NCBI RefSeq assembly: GCF_001638985.1
Contig: NW_017265166.1
Span: 62,001-126,000, forward strand
Direction of reading: 5' to 3'
Source: Phycomyces blakesleeanus NRRL 1555(-)
Taxonomy: Eukaryota; Mucoromycota; Mucoromycetes; Mucorales; Phycomycetaceae
DNA length: 64,000 bases
Shown: positions 19,492-30,615 of the stretch, in pieces
Position numbering within the stretch: position 1 is the stretch's first letter
Layout of the letters: the number at the start of each line of letters is the position of its first letter
Position numbers and translations under genes: made by a program
Notes under the pieces: generated by a model
Seen by the model: only the letters and a program-made list of their open reading frames with translations
Databases searched by the model: none
What the model was told of the DNA's origin: nothing

Positions 19492-20060
19492 CGCTTGATC
19501 TCAAAGAGTCATTCACTATGAAAATTGCTTAATATGAGTATCTCTTAAAGTATTACAGAGTTGAGTACAAAGATACCTCACTTTGTAGTGCCAAAGGAGT
19601 CATAAGAAACTCCAAATTAGTAAATGACAGAATCCAGAAGATTCAATCTATAAATCTTCTCAGACAAAAATATGTTGGAAGCAAAGGTTTGGTGACAAGA
19701 GGCTCGCATATAATGGCAAGATTTGCTACAAAAGATGGAAAATCTAAGGAAACATATGCTGGTCATATCAAATACATTTTTGTCCATGATTTTTCTCCAC
19801 AACCCACAGCCACTAATTTCTTCCACTACTTGAACTCACAGCATGTATTTGCTTTTGTTGAATAGTATAAAGCCCCTTACCACCAATTAAAAACTGAACA
19901 GGGCATGGTATTGTGTGAGCCGACATTTGTAAAGTACAATTCTAAAAATATTTTGCCAGTTCACTGCATTCTCTTATCAGTTGCAATTGGTGATCATGTA
20001 TCTGATGATGGTACTGCAAAAGTCATTGTCATTTCTTTACCAAGAAAGCTTTATGCTTAA
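19492..20060 (+). pseudogene. C-terminal domain of the Tnp2-like transposase (on the inverted segment)
   Basis: Reads PLDLKESFTMKIA, TAA, YEYLLKYYRVEYKDT, then KLVNDRIQKIQSINLLRQKY, RGSHIMARFATKDG, AGHIKYIFVHDF, a TAG after FAFVE, and YKAPYHQL to the TAA at 20058. This is the usual tail of fungal Tnp2-type transposases, and the TAG falls where the family has Trp (VRWY-like motif). It belongs to the gene whose core is on the minus strand at 21275-23560. Confidence 0.75.
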
Positions 20061-20158
20061 TATTATATTTATTTTTTACTTATTTTTATCTATTTTTAAT
20101 ACAAACACACTTTATATAAGCGCTTAAGAAGAGATAATGGTTAAACAGTCTTTTGTAA

Positions 20159-20731
20159 TTAGCATCGAGCCCATGTAGACATTTTAACAACCAAGCCACA
20201 AGGAATTAGCTTTTTTACTGGTACAAAGCGTCGTGTTTTTAACTGGTTTGCCCTTTTTCCTAAGTCTGGAACTGCAAGTTCGTCCAGATGGTCAAACAAT
20301 TCATTCAACTACAAACAATCGCTTTTATCAGAAAGATATAAAAAAAACAAGTTACTGGCATGTATAATGTATTATCTCATCACTTCTCTAACTTGGACGA
20401 AATGCCACACTTTTAACATCTGTCTCTGATTCATCATCAGACGTTGCATCTCTGAAAAAGACACTACTGTTGTCTCTATTGAATTTCTCATCAACTGCAC
20501 TCATATGTTTATTATAAGTTGTACGGCATCTTTTGTAGAGCTATAATAAAACAGAGTATATCAAATAAGCATAACTTCACTAATAAAGATATAGAGTTTT
20601 CTTATTTCAGCCTTTTGGTTGCCTCTTCTGTTGGCTGTATTTTTAGTCTTGGTCATGCTTGAATTGTGCTTGCTATCAGCTAAGCAGTTGTAATAGCTGT
20701 TTACAACTATTCTACAGAGCTCTTTTGTTGT
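20159..20731 (-). pseudogene. 3' exons of the accessory gene (on the inverted segment)
   Basis: The minus strand starts at the LTR border with KELCRIVVNSYYNCLADS and a basic stretch (TKTKNTANRRGNQKAE). It continues after an intron with LYKRCRTTYNKHMSAVDEKF and DDESETDVKSVAFRP, then after a GTTAGA...TTTGTAG intron with LNELFDHLDELAVPDLGKR to TAA at 20159. These joins are by eye. It is the downstream part of 18274-18940 before the inversion. Confidence 0.6.
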
Positions 20732-21274
20732 TGTGGTATTTCAGGTATGAAACAATAGAAAAATAAAATATTTGATAATAGAGACGTATAGAAATACTTT
20801 GAGACTGTATATCAGTTGTCTTTATTCATAAATAAAAAATGTCCCTTTTTATAAGAAAACACAATCTGCTCTTGTCATTACGTCTTAGTTTCTTAAGGCT
20901 TTCTTCCTTTACTATATTTGGTTATTAGAGTGTATTTACTGCTTAACTAGTGTCGGTGTTACAATTATGACATCAAGTCATAAATTGTACTTCTTTAGCT
21001 CTTAGCTATTCATTTCTCTTTTATACTAGAGCTTTAGGACTTCTTACTAAATTAGCTCCATATCGATCTGACACAGTTTACCCGGCAGTATGATATAATT
21101 ATCTTAACAATCTTTAAGATATTATCTACAGTACTAACTGTAATAATTATTGGGCTGATTACTTAATCATTTATATAAATTTTATACTGACAAGATGATA
21201 GCTACTATGCTATCCCAATATGAATATGTTCTTATATGTGATAAATTCAACATCCGAGTGTCTGGATCACCACA
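20732..21274 (-). mobile_element. Inverted LTR-B at the right border of the inversion
   Basis: 543 bp, reverse orientation (TGTGGTATTTC...GGATCACCACA on the + strand). Flanks are GTTGT (20727-20731) and GGTAT (21275-21279). Confidence 0.93.
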
Positions 21275-23560
21275 GGTATGCAGTTTGTGAGAGTGGTACA
21301 TTTCCAAGTATTTGCTTGTTTAGATTGGAACCAGATTCAACAAAAGAAGTTAAGCAAAATATCAAGAGTGAGCTGAGAACTGGTGTATTTTTGATACCAG
21401 TTATACTGTTGGAAAGTTTGTTGAAGATTGTAAGGTGATATGGGTTGGCAATAGTGTGGAGGTTGGTTCTGTGAAAATTACTTTTGGAAGCATTCTCAAT
21501 GAATTTATCCATATATGTTTTTTCTGAATTAATTTTTTCTGTTGGTATTAAAACCTTTGATGAGGCCATTGTATTGTTCGAAGCTGAAAAGCCAGAATCC
21601 GTATACAGGTTCAAAGTCCTCAATAGTTTCTTTTAAATGCAAGTGCAGATGCATATTTGGTGAAAGAACATCAGAATCATATAGATCTTCACATTCAATA
21701 CAGAACTTTTTGAGACTTTGGTGGACATTTTCAATCTCGTTCTTGGTGATAGACGGCTTTGTAAGTAATTGGCAAGCATCAACAAAATATATCCAATTAA
21801 CATATAATTCATCAGGCAAGTACTTCTTTAACATCACAGGAGAATAAACTAAACACCATGATTTCCATTCATCCGCCTTCAATGAAAATTGTTTCCCAAT
21901 TTTGCTTGTTATTGCCGTATAGTCTCTTGGAAGTGTCATTTTGTTTGCTTCCTTCTGCATCTCTACAAGGTTGGCGTCAGTGAGAATCTTACTAAGAATC
22001 TGTTTATCAACCATTCTTTTTGCAGTTCCCAAGAAAAGGTTGTGCATTGAAACAATTATAGTTGACTGTACTAGTTCAAAGTAGAAAAGTCGATGCAACT
22101 CTGACCAACAAACGCCATTTGCAAGCTCCAATGTTTTTTGTGCAGCTGCACTCTTAGTATTTTTCCATATGGTGGCGTGCTCCAGGTTCTCTGCCTTTGT
22201 TTGGCCTACCCATTCTGAAAACTTAAATCGAGAGTAGTCAACAATAGTAGTGCCTTTAAAACGGTAAAAGTGGCGATTACACCTATGACAGACATTGGTA
22301 CTGTTGTGGAAGGTAAATCCGCATGTTTTTCTTGCAGCCAGAATGTTGTATGTGACTATCAGGAGAGCAGCACAGACCAGCACACCAGGACAGCTATGTA
22401 TATCAATGCTAATACCTTTGTACAAATCCATAAGCTCATCAACAAGAGGACGCAGATAGTAGTTCATCTCATTTGTGCTTGCTTCTTTTGGTCCAGGTAT
22501 CAACCCCACGAGAACCATATTCTCAACCTTGTATCGTTCTTCTCTTGGGAGGTTGTTAATTGTCAGGTAAATTGCTCTACAAGAATAAGTTACCCCATCA
22601 AAGGGTTGGAACCAATTGATGTTAAGGGTCAAAAGCAATGACCGTTCCTTAGAAACAAATTGTATACCTTCACTATCTATAAACTCCTTCCACATCTTGC
22701 TGTTATATATATCAAACATTGTGTTTTCGACCTTGGGTCCACGATTCTACTGGTTGATCAATGCTTCGAAATTTGGGCGCATGAACATTTTTTTCAAGGC
22801 TTTCTTCAGAGAATTGTATACGTATACGCGTTTTGATGTCAGGCTGTTGGTTTTTGTGATATTGTATAAGGTATATCCGCATTTTTTGGCATTCTAAAAT
22901 TTCTTAAACTCGCAAGAAACAGTTGGATTGGTTGTATTCTTGTATATACTGTGACAGTCTTTACATGCCACATATCAAGACATGCCGCTTGTCAAATCAC
23001 TGAATCCTGTCAGATTTTTAAGAGTAGGAAGACTGGTTGGAAGTCTGAATTCTTCTCCGTAGTGCTCGAAGACATTATTGAAAAAAGAGATCAAGATAAC
23101 AGCACCTTCATCTACAACAAATCTTGAAATGAACATGACATGAAAGACTGCTATCAATCTGTGCCAGGGGTATTTAGGAAGGTTTTCTAATGTATTTGTA
23201 AGCAATTATTAATGAGTATTAATATACGTCGAGTTTAAGAAAGCTTCATCTTATTCAAACCTTTGTATTGCTTTTGCTCTTGCTCTTGCTTTTGCTCTTC
23301 TTGCTCTTCTTGTTCTTTGTCGTTATCACTTTCATCTGATACTTCAATGTCAGAGGAACATTGATAATTTTCTTCTAATTCAAAAATAGACTCTTCTTCC
23401 AAAAGATGTAAGAATGTCTCCACATTCCAGATTGATTCAGATATACCAGTAGACAAATTGTCATCTAGAGAAACAAAGTTAAATTAAAGTACACATCATA
23501 TTAAAAAATAAAATATAAAATTACATTTGTCATAATCTTCAGTTTGATCTACTTCTATAG
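21275..23560 (-). pseudogene. Tnp2/CACTA-type transposase relic, N-terminal and core part
   Basis: Reading leftwards from about 23560: an acidic N-terminus (SDIEVSDESDNDKEQEE); LPKYPWHRLIAVFHVMFISR; GFSDLTSGMS, TGA, YVACKDCHSIY; a TAG; SKRVYVYNSLKKALKKMF; a TAG; SKVENTMFDIYNSKMWKEF. A 396-codon open stretch (21529-22719) follows with LTLNINWFQPFDGVTYSCRA, NLPREERYKVENMVLVGLI, SMHNLFLGTAKRM and SPNMHLHLHLKETI. This is the Tnp2-like family of CACTA-type elements. A frameshift near 21530-21545 leads to the last part, ending PLSQTAY at the LTR-B. At least three stops and a frameshift make it a dead copy. Confidence 0.85.
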
Positions 23561-23656
23561 CAGTGTGGACAGTATTTGTTTGAGCTGAAATATATATTTC
23601 TTTTTTATTATTATTTATATTATTATATAAATATATCTTAGCAAATTTATTTACTA

Positions 23657-24056
23657 GAGACCTTCATGCATTCAAATTTTTCAACATTTTTTCAAATTGT
23701 CAGATACTACATTAAATTACTTTTTAAAGTGGAGTCACTTTGATCAGATGAGACTTTTTATGTATATTACCAGACATATAATTATCACTAAAATTACAAG
23801 GAAAGAAATCAAGTATTTTCCTCCTTTTTCTAAAGTGATTTGTAAAGGCAGTTTAGTAGAAGACAAATATAGAAAATTATTGACCAAAAAATTGGAAAAG
23901 TTCACCTCAAATTTTTCAAATATTGAACAGAGTAAGAGGAACTTTTCCAATTTTTGTCTGTTATGTTACACTTGTTTTATTTTTAGATTTAGAAAATTTT
24001 AAAAGTTTTCTTTATAAAGCAATAATTTGCACTTTTCCAAAATGCATGAAGGTCTC
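23657..24056. mobile_element. 400-bp MITE with 16-bp TIRs and TA target site
   Basis: The perfect inverted ends GAGACCTTCATGCATT (23657-23672) and its complement (24041-24056) are each bordered by TA, as in Tc1/mariner-type insertions. A 17-bp stem, AAAAATTGGAAAAGTTC (23887-23903 with 23939-23955), lies inside. No transposase is encoded; the two 80-101-codon frames across it look accidental. It sits just upstream of the transposase relic. Confidence 0.75.
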
Positions 24057-25260
24057 TACTGTTAACAATTTGATCAATAATCTTGTCTTCATCGTTTTGG
24101 ATATGTCTTTTGGCCGTTCTTTTGTCTGTAATTGTATAGCCAGAGGGATTGCCACTACATTTTGAGTATCTATATGCTACTTCACCACCAGAGATATTTC
24201 TTGTGTAATCATATTCCCAAAAGGGCTGTAATATTTGATGTGCCGCTTATTTCCTTTTATGGATCTGCACATTTTTTGTGATAGTTCTGATCAGAAAAAA
24301 ATATCACGGATTTAAAAATATGTTTTTGTAAATATCAAAAACGATTCAAAAATGGCTCAAAAATAAAATTTGGTTCAAATAATTTTTGGGTTCAAAAAAA
24401 TGGGTTTTTATTTTTGGTTTATTTTGGATTGAAAAAATAAAAAAATAAAAAAATAAAAAATAGAAAAAATAAAAAATTAAAAAAAACTAGGCTGGGCCAT
24501 ATAATCTGCAGCAGTAGTATACTAGCAAACTAATACTACTGGTTAAAACCGTAGTATAGCTGCTAGCACCAATGCCTGTAGATTACGTGGTTGATATATA
24601 GTAAGCTAATATATCTAACTATTTTAAGAGAAAAACAGCATCATAGATGACATGAAAACCAAAGAACTTGAAGTCTTGAGTGCCAAGAAACTTGAAGACA
24701 CGCGTGCCAAGAGACTCTAAGAGAATAAAAGCAATTAGTAATCATATTTAAAATACTTTTGTCTAAAGATGCTTACCTTTGAGATTCTGCCAAGTCATTC
24801 ATAATTATAAAGAGCTGAATACCTATGAGTGAGAATATGAAACAGTTAGTATTCTATTGCTTTGTAAGCAGAGTTTATAGTTATTACCTCTTTACTCATT
24901 TTGCCAGATGATGAAAGAACTAATATATAAACCAGATTGGTATGATTAATAAACATATTGACATATAAAACTAATTTAATAGCACAAATACCTTTGAAGT
25001 GGGAGTACGTAAAGATGATATTGTTTTCATAGAGGCTAGAAACATATTAGAATACCTTATAAATAAAATCATGTACAAACAGTCAACCTTTTGGGGCAAA
25101 GTAGAGTGAAAAAAGAAGATGTAAACACGCAAGCTTCTCTTAGTCAAAACTAGTAGAAAAAATTCTAATTGGTGCGCTGACATTAAACATTTGTCTTTGC
25201 ACTTTTATAAATTCAACAATTTTATGCCAAGTCATTTTTCACCTTTGTCTTATTATTACA
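24057..25260. other. AT-rich intergenic DNA between two transposon relics
   Basis: Contains poly-A/T runs (24300-24490) and no open frame with domain likeness. I looked for CACTA ends belonging to the neighbouring relics and found none. Confidence 0.55.
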
Positions 25261-28200
25261 ATGCAAAATAACAAACCTGGCGAATCTACAATAACATTCA
25301 AATCAAAAAACACTTTTTGTGAAGAATGTCAAAAGGATTATGCTAGGCCATCTACTTTGAAAAGACACATGGAATCTAATCATGTACTTTCTAATGAAGG
25401 ACCCAGTTCTTCAACTGAGAGGGCTGCAATTGATGACTTGACATTGACTCTGAACTAAGCAAGAATGGCAACAACAATAATGACTGAAGCTGAAATCAAC
25501 CAGTTCAACTGCACTTCTGACAACAAAGATGAAACTGAAGCTGAAGACAATGAGTATAATGGGAAACTTCAAGACGATCAAGTCTTTGACCCTTATTTTG
25601 GAAATGATGTATTGGACCATGATAGTTTTTATAACTCGATTACTAACTCTATGTCTTCTTTTGATGATGAAGTCTTAGATGCGGAAAATGACTCTGACAC
25701 TGCTGAAACTGATACCAACACTGACCCTGCCAATATCGTGGAACAGATCATGAAAGATCCTATTGCAGAATGCCACTCTTTTCCTGATTTGCAGACCATG
25801 GTACTTTGTGCTCTTGTTGATGGCAACAATGACATGGTTTCCCAAAGAATGATGAAGAAGATTCTGTTTGCCATGAACACGATCAGCAAAATCCAGGCCG
25901 ACACCACTGAATAAGGAACATTCAAGCTCCCTAAGTTGAATGCCCTTATGAACTACCACTGGATGAAGAAAAACAGAATCACTGTCTTTCCTTCTACAAA
26001 AGTCGATGTCCCTGAATCAAGCCCCACGTCTATACCTGCTTACATCAACATGCCAACTGTACACCTGCGATTTCTGATAGCAAATCCATCAAAAGCTGGA
26101 AAGATCACATCTTTGCCTGACTGGACTCCTGACCAATCCATCAGCTTACAGCAAGGTGTAAAATGGAAAGAACACGAGCTATACCAGCAACCGATGCTCA
26201 CCATCAACAATGCCATTGTATGGGCTGGATTTTTAATGAAGATATATGATGCTGCTGACAATAAACAATTCCTGGTAAAAGATTTCCACACTGCAAACTG
26301 CTCCACCTTTGCAAGAGGATATCTAGCTACGATTGACCCAAATAATGTATACTATCTGGACTCAGCAACAAAAGATGTTAAAGTTGAAGACTTGGACACT
26401 ATTGACTCCGCAGCTTTGGGAGCAATCTATGTTTCTCATGAGCCTACATCTGCTTCTGGCTTGAACGATTATCACTATGATCTTTTGTATAAAGATCATT
26501 GTTTTAAATGCCTTGTTTTAGATAGTGCACACGTAGCTAATTCTGGTTTGTATTACAAAGTGAGGATTGCTCCTATAATTTTTTTTACAGATGACACCTC
26601 TGGTAACTGGTCAAAGCAGTTCAACCCATATGAAAGTTGGTCCATGAAGTTAGCTGGACTGTCTTATGAAGAACGCTCACTTATCGCAAATAAACTATTT
26701 CTGTTGGCCATCCCAAAGAAGAATGATGTTAGCGGTATGTCTCTTCTGCCAACACTCATCAGAGATCTTAAGAAACTTGAGAATGACATTGTTGTGTACT
26801 CTGCTGAGGACAATGCATACATTCTGCTTGTGGCTCCCTTACTCTGGATTGAAGCTGACACCCCCTGTCACTCTGAGCTCTGTGATATACTTGGTTCTGC
26901 AACGTTGTATCTCTGCCACAAATGTTATATCTTGATCCAAAGAACTGTTCCGTTGAAAGAGATGGAATATTATCTTAAAAGACATAACAAAAGAACAAGG
27001 GAACACTATGTTTTGGCTAATTCTACTAAAAACAGAACCACAATAATGCCTGATGTTTTGAACACTGGAAAGCCTGTGAATGCAAGAGCTCTCAGTTTCA
27101 TTGACCATTCCACAGGATGTTTATTGGACTTAAAATCATTTGACCTATCGAAGGACACACCAATTGAAATTCTTCACGCAATTCTACTTGGTATTGCAAA
27201 ATACTTGATCAATGGATTGGTGAAAATTACTCTCAAGAAGCACGCAGACAAACTGGAGAAGCTTTTCAAAAGCTTGAAAGAATGTGAACAGACAACTGGA
27301 CTTTCTCGCAGATTTACCCAGCTCTTGAGACACTGTGAATCTTTTCTTGGTAGAGACTACAAGGTGCTGCTTCAGACTCTTCCTGCTATTTTCCTCAGAG
27401 ACTTTGCTGATGATGAGGTAATAAAACCAATTATGCCCTGCTTTGTTGAACTTGGTCGACTATGTTCATTGATATTTGTTCGACAGGTTGAATCCCATTT
27501 TGAAGAGTATCTTGCTCGAGTTGATTATGCTGTGAATGACTTAATCAAAGAACTTCATACATTTGATATCTGGGTTGCTACCAAAGAGAAGGAACTGACT
27601 CAAAAGGACAACTACACACCTTTCTGCAACAAACCGAAGGTCCACTTCTTGAACCATTTGACTGACAACATTAGACGATTTGGACCGGCCCTTAATTATG
27701 AAACTGAAAAAGGCAAACAGTTTAACAAGCACATTCGTGAGCATCTTATTCATACCAATCGTTTGAACACCTCAAGAGATGTCTGCTTCAAGTTTGCAAA
27801 GCAGATAATAATGCAGCATATCTTTGATGGTGGTTCCTGGACTAATGACAACGGCCAACAAGAATACTCTGGAAGCGAAATTGCAGAATGTCTCAAGCAC
27901 AACAATGTCGAAACTTTCTGGCACTTATTCCTTGGGGGATCATGACCTCTTGCAGACAACAACAACACCAGCAAAATTGGATCTTTGAAGGATAATTCCT
28001 TTGCTGGTTTTGTTTACAAGAACATAAATGGCATGAATCCTAGTATTAGAATGATCTCAGGCCCTATGGTTACGTTTCTTTGTCCCACTGCTCGTATGAG
28101 TGAGGAGAGGAAAAACAACTATTTTAAAATAGAATTAACTAGTGAGCGTTCTCTTCTGACTAACCTCAAGCCTCTGTGCAAGATTGATTTAACAAAAGTT

Positions 28201-28275
28201 AATGATATCACCTATATAGTTAACTTCAGCAAATTTGATTCTCTTTGGTTTTTTAAGCAGTGTGAATTAGCATAG
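25261..28275 (+). pseudogene. C2H2-headed Tnp2/CMC-like transposase, one frame with three stop codons
   Basis: A single frame of about 1,005 codons is broken only by TAA (25456-25458), TAA (25912-25914) and TGA (27943-27945). N-terminus: a C2H2 finger, C-E-E-C...H-M-E-S-N-H (CX2CX12HX4H), then an acidic stretch. Core: IIFFTDDTSGNWSKQFNPY, SYEERSLIANKLFLLAIPKK, LLWIEADTPCHSELCDILGS, an LCHKCYI knuckle and TPIEILHAILLGIAKYLING. These are motifs of a fungal transposase-like family, with Asp residues in the expected places. The tail continues after the TGA to ...WFFKQCELA. All three stops can be explained by one C-to-T change (CAA to TAA, CGA to TGA). No introns are needed. Confidence 0.8.
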
Positions 28276-28455
28276 TTTTTTATTAGTATTTCTTAGTATA
28301 ATTTAGCATAGTTTAGTATTAGTATTTCTTATTATCGTTTAGTATAGTTATTATTATTATTTCTTGGTATCATTTAGCATAGTTTAGAAGTAGTATTTCT
28401 TAGTATCGTTTAGTATAGTTATTATTATTTCTTAGTATAATTTAGTATAGTTAAT
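28276..28455. repeat. Degenerate tandem repeat (about 37-bp unit) after the transposase relic
   Basis: About five imperfect copies of a unit built from TAGTATTTCTTAGTAT and TTTAGTATAGTTATTATT. Its place directly past the transposase stop suggests the subterminal repeats of that element (inference). Confidence 0.65.
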
Positions 28456-28935
28456 TAAATTCTTTACGTTTTTTTTCGAGTGGTTTGGAATTTATTCCAG
28501 ATCATATTTTTTTTTTTCATAAAAATCTCTGTCTTTTTTTAAATTTTTGCAAAGTCATTTCATGGTTACTCCAAACAACTCCCAGATTTCCTTAATAAAT
28601 ATTTCGTCCCACTTGAACTTTATTTTCTTCTCTATTTGGATGTTATTTTTTTCAAATCACAATATTACACAGAAGAAATTTTTCTAGACCAATAATATTA
28701 CTTATGTGCAGCTTACTATCATATTTGGTTTCTAATCTCTGTGGTAGTGTTCATTAGAATCAGCAATGACAAATATTTTTCAGTTGTTTTTCTTTGCAAA
28801 AATAAGGGGGTTGGTAAAGAATAAACTATATTATACGCTATTGTATTATTTAAATATTTATTAATATCAAACTGCATGATATCCTTCAGCCAATAATATG
28901 CGTTTAAAGATATCTTCGATTGCTCATACAAGATT
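28456..28935. other. AT-rich DNA, no gene seen
   Basis: Only short frames. It may include decayed 3' parts of the MULE relic, whose minus-strand frame passes into several stops here. Confidence 0.5.
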
Positions 28936-29763
28936 TTATGGAGTTACAATGTATTTATCATCTATTATGAAAAATAACAGACGTCTGTTAGGCAATAATT
29001 TAAGCCCAATTTTGCAGTATTTATGGACAAAGAAGACCATACTTATCTTGTTTTCTTCACTATTACCAACAGTGTATCTGACATAGAAGTCAAGATCCTG
29101 TAGTGTTGTTGTAAAACTAAACATTTCCTTTCCATTCTTGGACTTTCCAAAATGCTGCTTAATATTCTCAATATCCTAGTGAATGATAATGACGAATCCA
29201 TTGTTCTTCAAATTATTAAATATTGTGAAAACATTATTATTATCTTCCAGATGCTTTGTAACAAGAATCATGGCTTCAGAAGAAAGTTTTCGATACAGAG
29301 CATATGCTCTATGGTCTTCCACAATTGGATGGTTATGATTTGTCTCACAAGAATGGACTAAAACTTTTCCATCCTTCTTTTCCAAAGCATATATGAAACA
29401 AGGGCAACCACTCTTCTGGGTATCCTTTACACGTTCTCTTTTGCACCCAGGAACAGGGGTTTTTTGGTTGACAGAGGCTTCCAAAACAACTTTCTCAGCC
29501 TTTCAAGTGTCTCTGTATTCACCATAGTGCTTATAAATCATTCTTATATGGGTGCTTAAAGAAGAATATGTGGTGAGTGCAATATTATGCTTAGCACCAT
29601 ATGCCTTGGTGGCTTCACGGACAGCTACAGTTGAAGAGAATTCTCTTCCAACAAGAAATATTGAGTTGAACTCGGTTAGGGCAGCATTGTACTTCTTTGA
29701 AGAAGTCTCACTAACAGTGACATAGTCATTGGTGTTGTTGATGTTGCTCATCTTAGATGTCAA
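28936..29763 (-). pseudogene. MULE-type transposase relic with FAR1-like zinc finger
   Basis: From ATG at 29763 one frame carries a FAR1/WRKY-like DNA-binding module: FSSTVAVREATKAYGAKHNI, then CPCFIYALEKKDGKVLVHSC with ETNHNHPI. A region like the start of a Mutator-type transposase core follows (FFVHKYCKIGLKLLPNRRLL, then IIDDKYIVTP). A TGA (29503-29505) and a TAG (29176-29178) interrupt it, and beyond 28936 the frame decays. The CPC...NHNH pattern is typical of FAR1 domains in MULE transposases. It is truncated well short of the family's usual length. Confidence 0.7.
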
Positions 29764-30182
29764 AAGAATTATGCACTGACGTTGTAGTAAAAAAAGGGCA
29801 GAAATTTTATTGGCAAACTAAAGAACACTTTATATAGTTCACCCTCCTTCCTCCACCCAAAAAAATGACCATTTGTCTAAACTCGGACCTAAAGTGTCAT
29901 AATATATTTCCAGGCTGTCCAGGCTGCCCAGGTTGTCCCGCCAATATGACATTTGCCCAAACATGTGACTAGGTGACGTAACATACTTCTAAACATCCTT
30001 CCAGGCTGTCCCGCCAGGCTGTCCGTAAAATTCCCCTAAATTTTTGATGCAGATAAATTTCTGGGTGGTGGCAAGCACCTATTGAATAGAAATCCTTGAG
30101 CAATGCATCTTAAATATTTTAAAGTATATAAATCTTTAAACACCTCCAAAATAAGAAACTTTTGTATCCAAAAATATGTATG
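29764..30182. other. Spacer between MULE relic and CACTA element, with short CCAGGCTGTCC repeats
   Basis: Around 29910-30025 the motif CAGGCTGTCC or CAGGCTGCCC recurs (CCAGGCTGTCCAGGCTGCCC, later CCAGGCTGTCCCGCC twice). It could be terminal or subterminal sequence of the MULE, but I find no matching inverted copy. Confidence 0.45.
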
Positions 30183-30554
30183 CACTACGGGAAAAAATGG
30201 CGGTTTTTTGCTTTTGTGACTATGTTTTCGGCCTATAATAATTAAAAAATCACTAAAAATCCAATTTGAAACTAGAAAATCTCTATTTTTTGAAAAGGTT
30301 GACAAAAAGCAAATTGACCACCTAAAATTAAATCTCCTGATAGACAAAAGTAAGCTTTAACTACAGACTTTACATTTTTAGTAAATGTAGATTACAATTC
30401 ATGACTATTAAAAGTCAGAGGTAAAAGAGAAGAAAATATCTAAACCTTTTGCTGAGAGAATAAAATATGTTAAGACAATTTGAAAAAAAATGTATTACAA
30501 AAAAAAACAAATTATAGGTCTGCAAGAGAACCAAGCAACATTTTTGGGCCGCAG

Positions 30555-30584
30555 TTAAGCTCTGGCCACATTATGTATGTTGTA

Positions 30585-30615
<31 letters not shown>

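Larger units (their letters stand above)
19487..20731. other. Segment inverted by recombination between two opposite LTR-B copies
   Basis: Left LTR flanks: ACAAC/ATACC. Right LTR flanks, on the + strand: GTTGT/GGTAT, the reverse complements of ACAAC and ATACC. Turning 19487-20731 round restores two proper 5-bp target duplications. It also joins both broken genes: the accessory gene across the left border (...SAQATT + KELCRIVV...) and the transposase across the right border (...PLSQTAY + PLDLKESF...). Once restored, the two genes converge with about 100 bp between their ends. Confidence 0.9.
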
